DNA of 9,468 bases, taken from assembly GCA_016205055.1 (NCBI GenBank), contig JACQJK010000101.1:1-9468 (forward strand). The letters are read 5' to 3'. This document shows, in pieces, positions 1 through 6,612 of the stretch. The stretch's first letter is position 1. Each line of letters opens with the position of its first letter. A program made the position numbers and the translations under genes. The DNA comes from Candidatus Doudnabacteria bacterium (lineage in GTDB: Bacteria; Patescibacteriota; Doudnabacteria; UBA920; 2-01-FULL-50-11). The notes beneath the pieces are model-generated. The model did not search any database and was not told the DNA's origin. It worked only from the letters and a program-made list of their open reading frames with translations.

Positions 1-1
1 A

Positions 2-418
2 ACCAACATTACCGATACATTGCGGCTGTTTTTGACGGAGATGGCCGGCGTGGCCTTGCTGGTCGTCGGCATTGTGATAATGAACATCATGCTGGATGCC
101 GTAAAAGAGAGAACGCGCGAGATTGGTCTGCGAAAAGCGCTTGGCGCAAGCTCAAGAATGATCCGCAATCAGTTTTTACTGGAGTCCTCGATTCTTACTT
201 TAAGCGGGGGGGTGATTGGGATTGCTCTTGGGGTAATCTTGGCTTTTTTGGTTTTTTTAGGCGCGCGTTTTGCCGGGCTTGACTGGGCCTTTGTTATTTC
301 ACCCGTCGCCGTCTTTCTGGCGGTGGGCTTGTCGGTGTTGACCGGCTTGTTTTTCGGTTTTTATCCCGCCGTTCGCGCCTCCAAGCTTGATCCGATAGTC
401 GCTCTCCGCTACGAATAA
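2..418 (+). CDS. MacB/FtsX-type ABC transporter permease, C-terminal part (runs off left edge)
   Basis: The reading frame is open to the left edge, so only the last 138 residues or so are seen. They form the C-terminal FtsX domain of a MacB-type permease. A first helix leads into the hallmark MNIMLDAVKERTREIGLRKA, then come the ALGAS turn and two further helices, and the end is KLDPIVALRYE. In this family the domain carries three helices after a large extracytoplasmic domain, which here lies off-window. The protein would sit in the cytoplasmic membrane and pair with a MacB/LolD-like ATPase to move substrate or transmit force to the periplasmic side. The next gene, 22 nt downstream, is a paralogue with a matching terminus, so the two may form a heterodimer or be successive duplicates. 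The TTG at 20 lies inside the domain and is not the true start. The family call is firm. The substrate is unknown. Confidence 0.9.
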   Translation, partial: TNITDTLRLFLTEMAGVALLVVGIVIMNIMLDAVKERTREIGLRKALGASSRMIRNQFLLESSILTLSGGVIGIALGVILAFLVFLGARFAGLDWAFVISPVAVFLAVGLSVLTGLFFGFYPAVRASKLDPIVALRYE

Positions 419-440
419 GTTTGACCTTGCTTTTTGATCT

Positions 441-1697
441 ATGAAAAAAGCCTTTTTTCAAGCATTGAGGGGTTTGAGGTCCAATCCGGTCCGGACGCTT
501 TTGACCACTTTGGGCATCGTGATTGGCATCGCAATGGTGATTACCGTGTTGTCAGCCGGTGAAGGGTTCCGGTCGTTTATCGTGGGACAAATCGAAACGT
601 TCGGTACCAATTTTTTAACCGTCGAAACCCATGTGCCCCCGACCACCAAATCGCGTGGTACTCCGGGTCAGTCCATTTCTTCTTCTCCGGCAAGCCAAGC
701 CGTAACCATAACAACGCTGGTTGTCCGCGACGTGGAGGATATCAAACGACTGCCTAACGTGGCAAATGCTTACGGCGCGGTGCTGGGACAAAAAGTTGTC
801 GCTTACAAACACGTAACAAAAAACTCCTTCATTTTCGGTGCCGACGAACAGCGTTTCTACATTGACAAGGGCGTGCTTGCCGAAGGTCGCTTTTTTACCC
901 GCGAGGAAAACCTCGCCGCGGCGCAAGTCGCCATTTTAGGTTCGGATATCGCGGCGGATTTATTTTCCGGCGAGGAGCCGGTGGGCAAAGCGGTGCGGGT
1001 GGGGGAGCTGAATTTTTCCGTTATCGGAATTTATGAGCCGCGCGGCAGCTTCGGGTTTAACAATCAAGACCAGCAAGTCTTTGTGCCCTTGAAAACCGCG
1101 CAAAAAAAACTACTGGGCATTGATCACTTGTTTTACTTGGTCGCCGAGCTTGCCGACGAACGGCTCGCCGCCGCCACAGCCGAAGATGTTCGTCAGTTGT
1201 TGCGCCGCAACCACGGAATTTCCGATCCTGCAAAAGATGATTTTTTCGTGCAGACCCAAGTGCAGGCGCTTGGAACTTTGTCGCAAATTTTGATCGGGAT
1301 CAGCTTTTTATTGATCGCCATCGCCACGATTTCCTTGGTCGTGGGGGGTGTGGGGATAATGAACATCATGTACGTCGCCGTCACGGAGCGGACCGGAGAA
1401 GTTGGTTTAAAAAAAGCCCTCGGCGCTCATCCCAAGGACATTCTCTGGGAGTTTTTATTTGAAGCCGTGTTAATCACTTTGACCGGCGGGATTGTCGGAA
1501 TTCTGTTAGGCGCGGGACTGGCTTATGTGGTGGCGCAAGTCGCCTCCTCGTTTAATTTTGCCTGGAAGTTTTCCGTTCCCATATCAGGAGTGATTTTGGG
1601 CTTGGGGGTTTCCGGCACGATTGGATTGATCTTCGGGGTGTTTCCGGCCAGACGCGCTGCTAAGCTTGACCCGATTGATGCTTTAAGGTATGAATAA
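441..1697 (+). CDS. MacB-like ABC transporter permease (complete)
   Basis: This is a complete 418-residue permease with MacB topology. A short cytosolic N-terminus (LRSNPVRTLLTTLGIVIGIA) runs into the first helix at about residues 20-40. An extracytoplasmic MacB_PCD-like domain follows at about 41-275. The FtsX domain has helices at about 280-312, 335-365 and 380-402. The NIMYVAVTERTGEVGLKKAL stretch after the second helix is the family hallmark, and the end KLDPIDALRYE matches that of the upstream permease. At about 400 residues it is usual length for a stand-alone permease without a fused ATPase. A Ser/Thr/Pro-rich stretch at about 66-90 is a flexible insert. No Shine-Dalgarno is visible before the ATG, and the short gap from the upstream gene suggests one transcript. 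MacB relatives export peptides, antibiotics or lipoprotein-like substrates, but nothing here identifies the cargo. Confidence 0.93.
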   Translation: MKKAFFQALRGLRSNPVRTLLTTLGIVIGIAMVITVLSAGEGFRSFIVGQIETFGTNFLTVETHVPPTTKSRGTPGQSISSSPASQAVTITTLVVRDVEDIKRLPNVANAYGAVLGQKVVAYKHVTKNSFIFGADEQRFYIDKGVLAEGRFFTREENLAAAQVAILGSDIAADLFSGEEPVGKAVRVGELNFSVIGIYEPRGSFGFNNQDQQVFVPLKTAQKKLLGIDHLFYLVAELADERLAAATAEDVRQLLRRNHGISDPAKDDFFVQTQVQALGTLSQILIGISFLLIAIATISLVVGGVGIMNIMYVAVTERTGEVGLKKALGAHPKDILWEFLFEAVLITLTGGIVGILLGAGLAYVVAQVASSFNFAWKFSVPISGVILGLGVSGTIGLIFGVFPARRAAKLDPIDALRYE

Positions 1698-2142
1698 TCT
1701 TATGCCGGGCAAGAAAAAAACTGCCATGTTAATTCCTTTCATGCGAAGCCCAGGGTCGGTGAAAGTGTTTTTACAGAGGAGAACCGCTGACGCTCCGACA
1801 AACCCGAATCGGTTGGGAAATTTTGGCGGTGCGATTGAGGAGCGCGAAACTCCGCTCGCCGCTTTGATGCGGGAAGTAAAAGAAGAGCTGGATTATGTGC
1901 CCAAAAAAGTTTCTTTTTTTGGCAAGTACGACCTTTCGGACTCGGATCGGTATGTATTCGTCGAAGAGGTTGGCGCTGACTTTGCGGAGAAAGTTAAGGC
2001 GCTGGAAGGACAATACGGAAAATTTTATGGACGGGAAGTTCTGGATCGCACTGATTTAGGCGGAAACGCGCGGGCCTGTCTTGTCGATTTTTTTTCGGCG
2101 AATAAACAAATTTTAAAATGTATTTTGTTTTGTATATCATAA
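1690..2142 (+). CDS. Nudix hydrolase
   Basis: This is a 150-residue Nudix protein, normal length for a single-domain member. The Nudix box is at residues 47-69. G47, then E53 after five residues, then R61-E62 after seven, and E65-E66 all fit GX5EX7REUXEEXGU. The late glycine is replaced by D68. The glutamates bind the divalent metal used to cleave a nucleoside diphosphate linked to another group. The N-terminal strand and FLQRRTADAPTNPNRLGNFG resemble members acting on nucleotides or isoprenoid diphosphates, but the substrate cannot be read off. The ATG at 1690 overlaps the end of the permease by 8 nt. A second ATG at 1702, 4 nt after that stop, is an equally good start and would give 146 residues. 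The last residues (KCILFCIS) come from AT-rich DNA and look less conserved. No + strand terminator is evident after it. Confidence 0.88.
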   Translation: MNNLMPGKKKTAMLIPFMRSPGSVKVFLQRRTADAPTNPNRLGNFGGAIEERETPLAALMREVKEELDYVPKKVSFFGKYDLSDSDRYVFVEEVGADFAEKVKALEGQYGKFYGREVLDRTDLGGNARACLVDFFSANKQILKCILFCIS

Positions 2143-2196
2143 GTCACGGTCGTATACTGGAAGCATACAAGCGACATGATTGCGCCGCTTAAAAAA

Positions 2197-2222
2197 AACC
2201 GTTCGTCAGGTTGAGAACGGTT
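2197..2222 (-). terminator. Intrinsic terminator reading on the minus strand
   Basis: AACCGTTC (2197-2204) pairs perfectly with GAACGGTT (2215-2222) around a 10-nt loop. On the + strand the hairpin is preceded by a run of eight A (2191-2198). Read on the minus strand, this is a stem followed by a U-run, a standard intrinsic terminator. On the + strand no T-run follows, so it should not stop transcription from the Nudix gene. It abuts the stop codon of a small minus-strand reading frame. Confidence 0.65.
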
Positions 2223-2271
2223 ATGAAGCTTCGTCGTTTGGGTCGATCACTTCCGTCTGATAGCTGTGCAT
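2221..2271 (-). CDS. Possible micro-ORF (16 aa)
   Basis: The minus strand encodes MHSYQTEVIDPNDEAS and then TAA, with the stop overlapping the terminator stem. GGAGG sits five bases before the ATG. This is a textbook Shine-Dalgarno in a window whose other genes nearly all lack one. In-frame ATGs at 2283, 2304 and 2361 would give 20, 27 or 46 residues, so the real start is uncertain. The peptide is hydrophilic and acidic with no membrane segment, and no family is recognised. The frame could be accidental, inside a non-coding RNA. Confidence 0.25.
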   Translation of the reverse strand: MHSYQTEVIDPNDEAS

Positions 2272-2291
2272 CTTTGCCTCCATGAGAGTTG

Positions 2292-2320
2292 TTTTTGCGA
2301 TCATACTATTATCGCAAAAA
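2292..2320. repeat. Perfect 10-bp inverted repeat (possible operator)
   Basis: TTTTTGCGAT (2292-2301) and ATCGCAAAAA (2311-2320) are exact inverted copies around a 9-nt AT-rich spacer. T-runs lie on the 5' side on both strands, so it does not have terminator geometry. It overlaps the candidate minus-strand -10 and lies about 90 nt upstream of the GH1 promoter. It could therefore be a regulator binding site for either direction. The regulator is unknown. Confidence 0.45.
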
Positions 2321-2384
2321 TTTGGAAATGTGCGCAAGAAATGCGCGAGGACCTGACGCATCAGGCAATTTTTTCACACCTCAT

Positions 2385-2414
2385 TTTAAAATTTTAAGTC
2401 AAATCTTGTATAAT
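2385..2414 (+). promoter_or_regulatory. Candidate promoter for the GH1 gene, leaderless
   Basis: A perfect TATAAT is at 2409-2414. A weak -35 (TTTAAA, 2385-2390) lies 18 nt upstream in an AT-rich tract. The next ATG starts at 2421, just 7 nt after the -10, which is where transcription would normally begin. The mRNA would therefore start at or next to the initiation codon. This supports 2421 as the start of the GH1 gene and places a promoter at the head of the carbohydrate gene cluster. Confidence 0.6.
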
Positions 2415-2420
2415 TGGTTT

Positions 2421-3638
2421 ATGAGAGAAAAAAAGTTAGTTTTCCCCAAGGGTTTTTTATGGGGAAGCGCCGTTTCCGCCCACCAAACGGAAGGCAACAA
2501 CATATATTCCGATTGGTGGGAATGGGAGAATTCCCAGCGGCGCGCAGGGGAACTGGAGGCGCTGCCGCAAGACCCGTCCCTATTTCGTTCGGGTGCCGCT
2601 TGCGACTTTTATCATCGTTACGAACAAGATTTTGACTTGGTTAGCGCGCTGCACCAAAACGCTTTTCGACTTTCTTTGGAATGGGCCAGGATGGAACCAA
2701 AACAGGGCTTTTATGACGAGCAAGCGTGGGACCATTACCGCAAGGTTTTGCAGAGTTTAAAGAAGCGGAACGTTAAAACTTTTGTGACTTTACACCACTT
2801 TACCTTGCCGGCGTGGTTTGCCCATCAAGGCGGTTTTGAGCGCGCTGAAAATACAGGAAAGTTTGTGAACTTCGCCCAAACTGCGGCTCAAAAACTCGGA
2901 GAGGATGTCGATTTCTGGCTGACGATCAACGAGCCGGAAATTTATTCTTCCCACGCCTATCTTTTCGGCCGCTATCCGCCGCAAAAAAAAAGTTGGGCGG
3001 CCATGTATCGGGTGGTCAAAAATTTGATCTGGGCCCACAACCAAGCCGTCAGAGCGATCAAGCAAGTTTCCTCAAAGCCGGTGGGAATGTCTTATCATCG
3101 GATTGATCTTCTGCCCCGCAGCATCTTCAGCAAATTTCTCCGCGACCTGGTCCATTATGTTAACAATGAGTATATTTTAAGACGGACGATAAACGCTTGC
3201 GATTTTGTTGGGATTAATTATTACGGTCATTCGCACATCGGATTTTTCGGCCGACACGCGCACACGCAAGAGCACCACGAGGTAAACGATTTGGGCTGGG
3301 GGATTCATCCCGAGGGGCTCGAGCGGGTCTTGGTCGGTTTAAAAAAATATCATAAGCCGATCTACGTTACCGAAAACGGTTTGGCAGACGCTAAAGACGA
3401 AAAGCGAGAGCGCTTTATTCGTGACCACCTTTATTACGTTCACCGGGCGATGGAGCGGGGAGCTGATGTCCGGGGTTATTTACACTGGTCTTTGCTTGAC
3501 AATTTTGAATGGGCGCACGGTTTTTCCCCGCGTTTCGGTTTGGTACAAGTTGACTACCCAAGCCAGGAGCGCACTATTCGCGCTTCGGCTTACCAATACG
3601 CGGAGATTTGCCGAACTAATCAGCTGACTTTGCCATGA
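2421..3638 (+). CDS. Glycoside hydrolase family 1 beta-glycosidase
   Basis: This retaining beta-glycosidase of family GH1 is 405 residues from the ATG at 2421. The frame is open further upstream to 2289, but those codons do not resemble the family, whereas KLVFPKGFLWGSAVSAHQTE is the classic N-terminus. Key residues are in place: H21-Q22 (glycone binding), H125-H126, N170-E171-P172 with E171 as acid/base, E318 in the TENG motif as nucleophile, and E363-W364 in the DNFEW stretch. It should hydrolyse beta-glucosides, galactosides or similar. GH1 enzymes are usually 430-480 residues, so this is a compact form with short loops. There is no signal peptide, so it is cytosolic. Its stop overlaps the start of the transporter gene by 4 nt (ATGA), which suggests coupled translation. 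The exact sugar specificity cannot be read from sequence. Confidence 0.93.
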   Translation: MREKKLVFPKGFLWGSAVSAHQTEGNNIYSDWWEWENSQRRAGELEALPQDPSLFRSGAACDFYHRYEQDFDLVSALHQNAFRLSLEWARMEPKQGFYDEQAWDHYRKVLQSLKKRNVKTFVTLHHFTLPAWFAHQGGFERAENTGKFVNFAQTAAQKLGEDVDFWLTINEPEIYSSHAYLFGRYPPQKKSWAAMYRVVKNLIWAHNQAVRAIKQVSSKPVGMSYHRIDLLPRSIFSKFLRDLVHYVNNEYILRRTINACDFVGINYYGHSHIGFFGRHAHTQEHHEVNDLGWGIHPEGLERVLVGLKKYHKPIYVTENGLADAKDEKRERFIRDHLYYVHRAMERGADVRGYLHWSLLDNFEWAHGFSPRFGLVQVDYPSQERTIRASAYQYAEICRTNQLTLP

Positions 3639-4525
3639 GGGTTTACATCGTTTTTGCAATTTTAGCTTATTTCGCCTTTGCTTTAAATTCGGTAATTGAT
3701 AAGTTTCTTTTAAAAAAAACGGTAAGGGAGCCGACCACTTACGCTTTTTACATTGGGCTGTTAAGCGGTGTGGCGATATTTTTGTTCCCCTTCGGCCTGG
3801 ATTTGCCTTCCGGAAAAATTCTAGTGCTGGCGCTTGCCTCCGGGGCTTTATTCGAGTTTGCTTTGATCGATTTTTTTAGAAGTTTGAAACTGGAAGACAC
3901 CACCAAAGTTTTGCCGGCGATGGGCGCTTTGGTTCCGCTCATGACTTTTATTTTAAGCGCGGTGATTGTGGGCGAACGCCTTTCGGGGAGAGAGTTGCTG
4001 GGTTTGGGCGTGCTGGTCGCCGGGACGCTGGTTTTGAGCGCGCGATCGTCTTTGACAAAACATCACTATCGCTGGCTTGGTCATGTCGCGCTGGCCGCGG
4101 CGCTGTTTGCCATGTCGTTTACTTTGGCCAAAGCGGTTTACCTGGAGCAAAGTTTTATTTCCGGCTTGATCTGGACGCGATTAGGCATGGTGGCGGCCGC
4201 GTTGGCGATTCTGGTGTTTCCGCGGGCTCGCTCGGAAATCTTTCACACCACATTGAATATTCCGGCCGGTTCGAAAGCCCTATTCTTGTCTGGCCAGTTA
4301 TTGGCGGCTGGCGGCGGCATATTGCAGAACTACGCCGTCAGCATCGGCAGCGTAACGCTGGTGAATGCTTTGCAAAGCACGCAGTTTGCTTTTTTGATTT
4401 TATTATCTTGGTTTTTTTCGACTTTTTTTCCTCACATTCTCGACGAGGATTTTTCTACCAAGTCCGTGGCAAGCAAGGTCACTGCCTTGATAATTATCGG
4501 TTGGGGCCTATGGCTCATTTCTTAG
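3635..4525 (+). CDS. EamA/DMT-family membrane transporter
   Basis: This 296-residue protein is almost wholly hydrophobic, with about ten membrane segments arranged as two repeats, typical of the drug/metabolite transporter superfamily. The first half ends with VGERLSGRELLGLGVLVAGT (about 112-131), the recognisable EamA signature in which a Gly-Glu precedes the last helix of the repeat. The second repeat starts near residue 148 and ends with GWGLWLIS. A Lys-rich charged stretch near 140 separates the halves. The family moves small metabolites such as amino acids, nucleotide sugars or drugs across the cytoplasmic membrane. The 4-nt overlap with the GH1 gene suggests a linked job, possibly moving the sugar or glycoside that GH1 handles, but this is inferred only from position. 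No Shine-Dalgarno is visible; translation probably re-initiates from the GH1 stop. Confidence 0.85.
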   Translation: MRVYIVFAILAYFAFALNSVIDKFLLKKTVREPTTYAFYIGLLSGVAIFLFPFGLDLPSGKILVLALASGALFEFALIDFFRSLKLEDTTKVLPAMGALVPLMTFILSAVIVGERLSGRELLGLGVLVAGTLVLSARSSLTKHHYRWLGHVALAAALFAMSFTLAKAVYLEQSFISGLIWTRLGMVAAALAILVFPRARSEIFHTTLNIPAGSKALFLSGQLLAAGGGILQNYAVSIGSVTLVNALQSTQFAFLILLSWFFSTFFPHILDEDFSTKSVASKVTALIIIGWGLWLIS

Positions 4526-4537
4526 AGCTTCCAATTT

Positions 4538-5530
4538 ATGTTGCGTTCCAGATTTTCTAAAATTGTTTTCACGTTGGTCGCCTTACTAATTTTTATATTG
4601 GCGTATTTTTTTGCGGGGTCAGCGCCGCCGGCGGAAAAGATCAACTGGGGCGTGAGTTTTTCGCCGGTTTATGCAAGATCGCTCGGTTTGGCGTGGAAAG
4701 ACGTGTATTTGGCCTTACTTGACGAGCTTGGGGTTTCGCATCTGCGCCTCGCGTCTTATTGGCCGGAGCATGAAAAAAGTCAAGGGAATTATGATTTTTC
4801 AGATTTGGATTTTATGATTAACGAAGCGGCAAAGCGAAATCGCTCCGTGGTCTTGGTGGTGGGCGTGCGGCAGCCGCGGTGGCCGGAATGTCATTTTCCA
4901 CAGTGGCTTGATAGTTTTTCCGAGCAAGAGCAAGATGGGTTAGCGCTGGAGTATGTCAAGCAAGTAGTGGAACGTTACCGGGGAGTTTCGGCCATTCGGG
5001 CCTGGCAGGTGGAGAACGAATTTTTCGTGAAATGGTTTGGGGTTTGCCCGCCGGGCCGTCCGGAATTTTTGAGGCAGGAAATAGATCTGGTAAAATCGCT
5101 CGATAGTCGTCCGGTGATACTTACGGACAGTGGTGAACTTTCGCTGTGGTACAAAACTGCCAAGCAAGCCGATATTTTTGGAACTACGATTTACAGAAAA
5201 GTTTATGCGCCATGGGGTATCGGTTCGTGGCCTTATCCTCCCGTGTACTATTATCGCTTGGGCAAGTTAGTTCGGTTTTTTACTGGGTTTGACCGCATGA
5301 TCGTCACTGAACTCCAGGCCGAGCCGTGGGGCAAGACCACGCTAGTCGAAGATTCAACCCAAACGAATTTTGAAACCTTGAACCCCGAGCAATTTCGCAA
5401 GAACGTAAATTACGCACGTCGAACGGGCATTGACGAAATCTACCTTTGGGGAGCGGAGTGGTGGTATTATATGCACCAGATGCGGGGAGTGGCCGATTAC
5501 TGGGATGAGGCGCATAAACTTTGGCATTAA
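4538..5530 (+). CDS. Membrane-anchored clan GH-A (cellulase-like) glycoside hydrolase
   Basis: This 330-residue protein has an N-terminal signal anchor (basic MLRSRFSK, hydrophobic core about 9-27). No lipobox cysteine is seen, so the catalytic domain is probably tethered outside the membrane. The rest reads as a TIM-barrel of clan GH-A. INWGVSFSP opens strand 1, HLRLASYWPEHEKSQGNYDF resembles the GH42/GH39/GH5 strand-2 region, and WQVENEFF gives the N160-E161 acid/base pair. IVTELQAEPW puts the likely nucleophile at E258, with E262 as the less likely alternative. LWGAEWWYYM (about 303-312) matches the strand-8 Trp region. Both catalytic glutamates are present, so it should be an active retaining enzyme, but the CAZy family is not clear. 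It starts 12 nt after the transporter, in the same operon as the cytosolic GH1. Confidence 0.78.
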   Translation: MLRSRFSKIVFTLVALLIFILAYFFAGSAPPAEKINWGVSFSPVYARSLGLAWKDVYLALLDELGVSHLRLASYWPEHEKSQGNYDFSDLDFMINEAAKRNRSVVLVVGVRQPRWPECHFPQWLDSFSEQEQDGLALEYVKQVVERYRGVSAIRAWQVENEFFVKWFGVCPPGRPEFLRQEIDLVKSLDSRPVILTDSGELSLWYKTAKQADIFGTTIYRKVYAPWGIGSWPYPPVYYYRLGKLVRFFTGFDRMIVTELQAEPWGKTTLVEDSTQTNFETLNPEQFRKNVNYARRTGIDEIYLWGAEWWYYMHQMRGVADYWDEAHKLWH

Positions 5531-5547
5531 TTTTTGTAGTTATTCTT

Positions 5548-6594
5548 ATGGAGAGAGAAGCAGGTCCAAGAATCCATCCAGGGGAGGAAGGGGGAGAACG
5601 ATCAGGAATACTAAAAAAATTACGAGAGGGAGTTTACGGTGCCGTGACTGAATCCCGTTTCCCTTCTTCCGACTATAAAAGCAGCTTGGGAGTGTGGGGC
5701 GGTAAGTTGACGCGCGATTCGGAAAATCGTTTGGTCTACGACAATCGCGGGGTGATTTCCCGGATTGACCGTTTCGGCGATGCCGTGTTGCGGAGTTTTG
5801 ACGATCATATCGCTTCCGACCCGGTCGCCTTAATTGCAAGACACCCATCTTGGATGCTCCGCATGTTGGTGCCCGGGACTAAACGTTATCGTGGGAATAC
5901 GCAAGAGATTTTGCAGAACGTGCGCCGCTTGGGTTTAGATCAATATTACGGCCAGCATCCGCAAGGCATCGAAATAAAAAGGCCGGAGCTTTACACTAAA
6001 GGACGTGTTTTGCAGGATATTTACCGGGCCGATTTAATTAATTCGGAACATTTGGATAATCAGGATAGATTTGAGGCCTTAGGTTCGGCCGCTCGTTACC
6101 TTGCCGCAATCCATAAAGAGCATGGGGCGGTGGGGGAGGTAAATTGCGGCTGCTTTATTTTTCAAAAATCCTCAAATCAGGAAGTGCGCGACCCTGTGCT
6201 TAATCTTCCAACCGTAGTTTTTAATCGAGAAAAAAATATTGGCGAGCGTGAGAAAAAAGCGACGGATGTTTTGGACTTTTTGATGAGTATTGGAGTCGAG
6301 GAGTACCGCCGGAGTCAAGATTGGGAGCAAGTCGCAAGGGCCTTGAATACCGCCTTAGAAAATTATCAAGATCCAGCAGTAATCCTGTTGGTTGCCGCTT
6401 TTGCCAAAAGGGGGCGCTTAACTTTGCAAGGTGATGAAAGCGAACTGAATTTGCCGGATACGATATCTACCCGCGCGCGGCCGGTGTTTTCCCAGCACAA
6501 CAAAGCGCGCCTGGGTGTAAAAGAGAGTTTTTCAGGAACCTTGCGTAATCTCATTACTACCAAGTCCCTCGAGCACGCTTTCCCAGGTGATTAA
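5548..6594 (+). CDS. Uncharacterised protein, possibly protein-kinase-like fold
   Basis: I do not recognise the family with confidence. The ATG at 5548, 17 nt after the upstream stop, gives 348 residues. A TTG at 5521 in the same frame would overlap the hydrolase gene and is less likely. The protein is soluble and charged, with a Gly/Glu-rich low-complexity start. The middle (about 140-200) reads like the hinge and C-lobe of kinase-like phosphotransferases: IEIKRPELYTKGRVLQDIYR, then a helix ending LAAIHKEHG, then GEVNCGCFIF where Bud32/APH-type proteins have HGDLxxxN. KKATDVLDFL (about 236-245) resembles the later helix motif of Bud32-like kinases. The catalytic Asp would be Glu197 and the metal-binding DFG Asp is not evident, so if the fold is right it may be inactive. 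It sits between a glycoside hydrolase and a glycosyltransferase, where a sugar or lipid kinase would fit. Confidence 0.6.
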   Translation: MEREAGPRIHPGEEGGERSGILKKLREGVYGAVTESRFPSSDYKSSLGVWGGKLTRDSENRLVYDNRGVISRIDRFGDAVLRSFDDHIASDPVALIARHPSWMLRMLVPGTKRYRGNTQEILQNVRRLGLDQYYGQHPQGIEIKRPELYTKGRVLQDIYRADLINSEHLDNQDRFEALGSAARYLAAIHKEHGAVGEVNCGCFIFQKSSNQEVRDPVLNLPTVVFNREKNIGEREKKATDVLDFLMSIGVEEYRRSQDWEQVARALNTALENYQDPAVILLVAAFAKRGRLTLQGDESELNLPDTISTRARPVFSQHNKARLGVKESFSGTLRNLITTKSLEHAFPGD

Positions 6595-6612
6595 GCGCGT
6601 TTTTTTATTTAC

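Larger units (their letters stand above)
2190..2298 (-). ncRNA. Candidate short transcript (sRNA or micro-protein mRNA)
   Basis: No large gene reads into the minus-strand terminator at 2197-2222, so something short should be made here. A plausible minus-strand promoter lies at 2300-2328: TATGAT as the -10 (2305-2300) and TTTCCA as the -35 (2328-2323), with 17 nt between them. The resulting RNA would be about 100-110 nt. It would carry a GGAGG (2281-2277) five bases before an ATG (2271). The promoter match is moderate. I recognise no known RNA family, so this is an inference from arrangement alone. Confidence 0.3.

Noticed and set aside
2130..2158. TTGTAT-17-TATACT, + strand promoter-like pair at the end of the Nudix gene
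   Set aside because: The -35 matches only three of six bases and no gene starts downstream until 2421, which has its own consensus -10.
2289..2420. N-terminal extension of the GH1 frame up to 2289
   Set aside because: The extra 44 codons have no resemblance to GH1 and cover the inverted repeat and the TATAAT. The family N-terminus begins at the ATG at 2421.
5521..5547. TTG start giving a hydrophobic nine-residue extension (ALIFVVILM) to the kinase-like protein
   Set aside because: It overlaps the hydrolase gene's end by 10 nt and is far too short for a signal sequence given the charged residues that follow at once. The ATG at 5548 is simpler.
5576..5602. G-rich run, possible G-quadruplex
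   Set aside because: Only two long G-runs are present, not the four tracts needed, and the bases encode a Gly/Glu-rich stretch of the protein.
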